Position numbers and translations under genes: made by a program
From: Chamaecrista fasciculata
Lineage: Eukaryota > Streptophyta > Magnoliopsida > Fabales > Fabaceae
Length of the DNA stretch: 64,000 nt
Reading direction: 5' to 3'
NCBI GenBank assembly: GCA_003254925.1
Contig: QANZ01041992.1
Span: 204,401 to 268,400, forward strand
Notes under the pieces: generated by a model
What the model was told of the DNA's origin: nothing
The model's input: the letters and a program-made list of their open reading frames with translations, nothing else
Database searches by the model: none
Part shown: one piece after another, positions 63,022 to 64,000 of the stretch
How positions within the stretch are numbered: the first letter of the stretch is position 1
Layout of the letters: each line of letters opens with the position of its first letter

Positions 63022-63180
63022 ATTAGGATGTTTAAGCTTGTTTGGTTTAAGAAAATGTTTTCTACTTTTATTTTCTGTTTTATTATTTTTTCTCCTTGTG
63101 TGGCTTTGTTTTTCTCGAATTGGTGATCGTTGTTTGTTTGGTTGGTTAGGTTATGAAATTTCTGTTTGTTCAAGAAAAAA
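63022..63180 (+). pseudogene. LINE relic, right part
   Basis: Removing the solo LTR and one target duplication joins gaagatacatggtttaatttg to attaggatgtttaag. The sequence after that is T-rich and probably the LINE 3' end. No domain is recognisable. Confidence 0.45.
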
Positions 63181-63371
63181 CACCTAGTTCCTTTTATTTT
63201 TCTGATGAAATTCACCAACAATTATAAGTTACATGACAAAGTTTTTGTTTTTACATGATCAATCATATAACAAAGGGAAAATAAAAATATTTTTTTTACA
63301 TGACCAATTAAATAATAAAAAAATAAAAAATGTAAATAAAATGATGATGATGGGAGAATTATTAAAATTTT

Positions 63372-63492
63372 GGATAAATTACACTTTAGTATCCTATTTT
63401 ATGGAACGGTTTCACTTTGGTACCTTATTTTTTCAAAAATGACATTTTGGTACCATGTTCTTTGCACGGCCGTTAACACTTTGGTACCCAAT
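63372..63492. repeat. single arm of the 'gggtaaattac' repeat family
   Basis: ggataaattacactttagtatcc, gtttcactttggtacc and gttaacactttggtaccc match the left arm of 18568-18967. No inverted arm follows. Confidence 0.6.
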
Positions 63493-63709
63493 TTTTTTTT
63501 TCTAGTAAGTTTTGACGGTGAAGTCGCACGTGACCATTACTTGGACAATAAAAACGCCCAAATGTCCATTTTTCACAATTTAGACATTATTTACTCAAAA
63601 ATCGTAAAAAAAAAATGCTGAGATTCAAATTGAGAGAATTGGGGAATGTTTTACCATTTGAATCGTGAAAGATAAGAGGAAAATGAACATTTGAGTAATT
63701 TTACTCATA

Positions 63710-64000
63710 CTCCTCTCTCTCTCTCTCTCACATATATATATATATATATATATATTTTATAATTATAATATATTTACACATATTATATCATAATATTATA
63801 TAATATATATATGCCACACGCTCAAGCATATATATATATATACTAGAGGCTTTGCGTGTCCTAACGGGCACGCAAATATGTATGTAAAATAAATGAGGGA
63901 CTAAATCGTTAACTCAGTAAAAAAGAAGGGATCAAATAATAATTTTCCTCTTATTATTAATTTTGTACTATAGTTTTAAAATGTGGACGACCAGAAAGGG
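63710..64000. repeat. microsatellites and unassigned end of window
   Basis: (CT)n at about 63712-63730, (AT)n at about 63733-63755 and again near 63830. No gene is seen to the end. Confidence 0.6.

Overview
This is a piece of a plant nuclear genome, almost certainly a eudicot. The evidence is the genes split by short GT-AG introns, orthologues of known plant proteins (NAA15, a CRM-domain protein, a membrane RING-H2 protein), a plant-type tRNA-Ser, Copia and Ty3 LTR elements primed by initiator tRNA-Met, Stowaway- and PIF-like MITEs, and TTTAGGG telomere-like repeats. The species cannot be named from the window. The sequence is a draft: it has a 994-base N gap (42326-43319) and several isolated Ns.

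Three intact protein genes can be modelled exon by exon, all with consistent splice phases. (1) Minus strand, 4784-8754: a 607-residue single-CRM-domain RNA-binding protein with an organelle-type presequence and a long acidic tail. (2) Plus strand, 24446-39077: NAA15, the auxiliary subunit of the NatA N-terminal acetyltransferase, 26 coding exons and 904 residues. (3) Minus strand, 47542-50786: a 426-residue multi-pass membrane RING-H2 ubiquitin ligase. A tRNA-Ser(AGA) gene lies at 2734-2815 (minus), and a truncated pectin methylesterase relic at 887-1237. The three genes are housekeeping genes with no evident operational link.

The rest is mostly nested mobile DNA. 9.8-13.3 kb holds foldback repeats and two AACCGG-rich non-autonomous DNA elements. 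13.4-17.0 kb holds a small LTR element (TRIM-like, minus strand) with a 2.1 kb solo LTR inserted in it, then a Copia RNase H relic. 18.1-23.3 kb holds a PIF/Harbinger-like MITE, a CATCT-rich element, a LINE relic and a foldback element carrying a solo LTR. 39-47 kb holds a large foldback element with subterminal tandem repeats, telomere-like repeats, an N gap and an inserted LTR, flanked by a near-perfect 0.3 kb duplication. 53.0-57.8 kb is a complete but dead Copia element with unusual TA...TA ends. 58-63 kb holds a Stowaway MITE, a Ty3-like solo LTR inside a foldback repeat, and a LINE relic split by another solo LTR.

No undescribed enzymatic or defence system was recognised. The most unusual material is structural: the large foldback family with a small relative carrying a 10-bp target duplication next to NAA15, the TRIM whose LTRs contain a copied LTR-end/primer-site junction, the non-canonical Copia ends, and five LTRs with perfect 5-bp target duplications read directly from the sequence.
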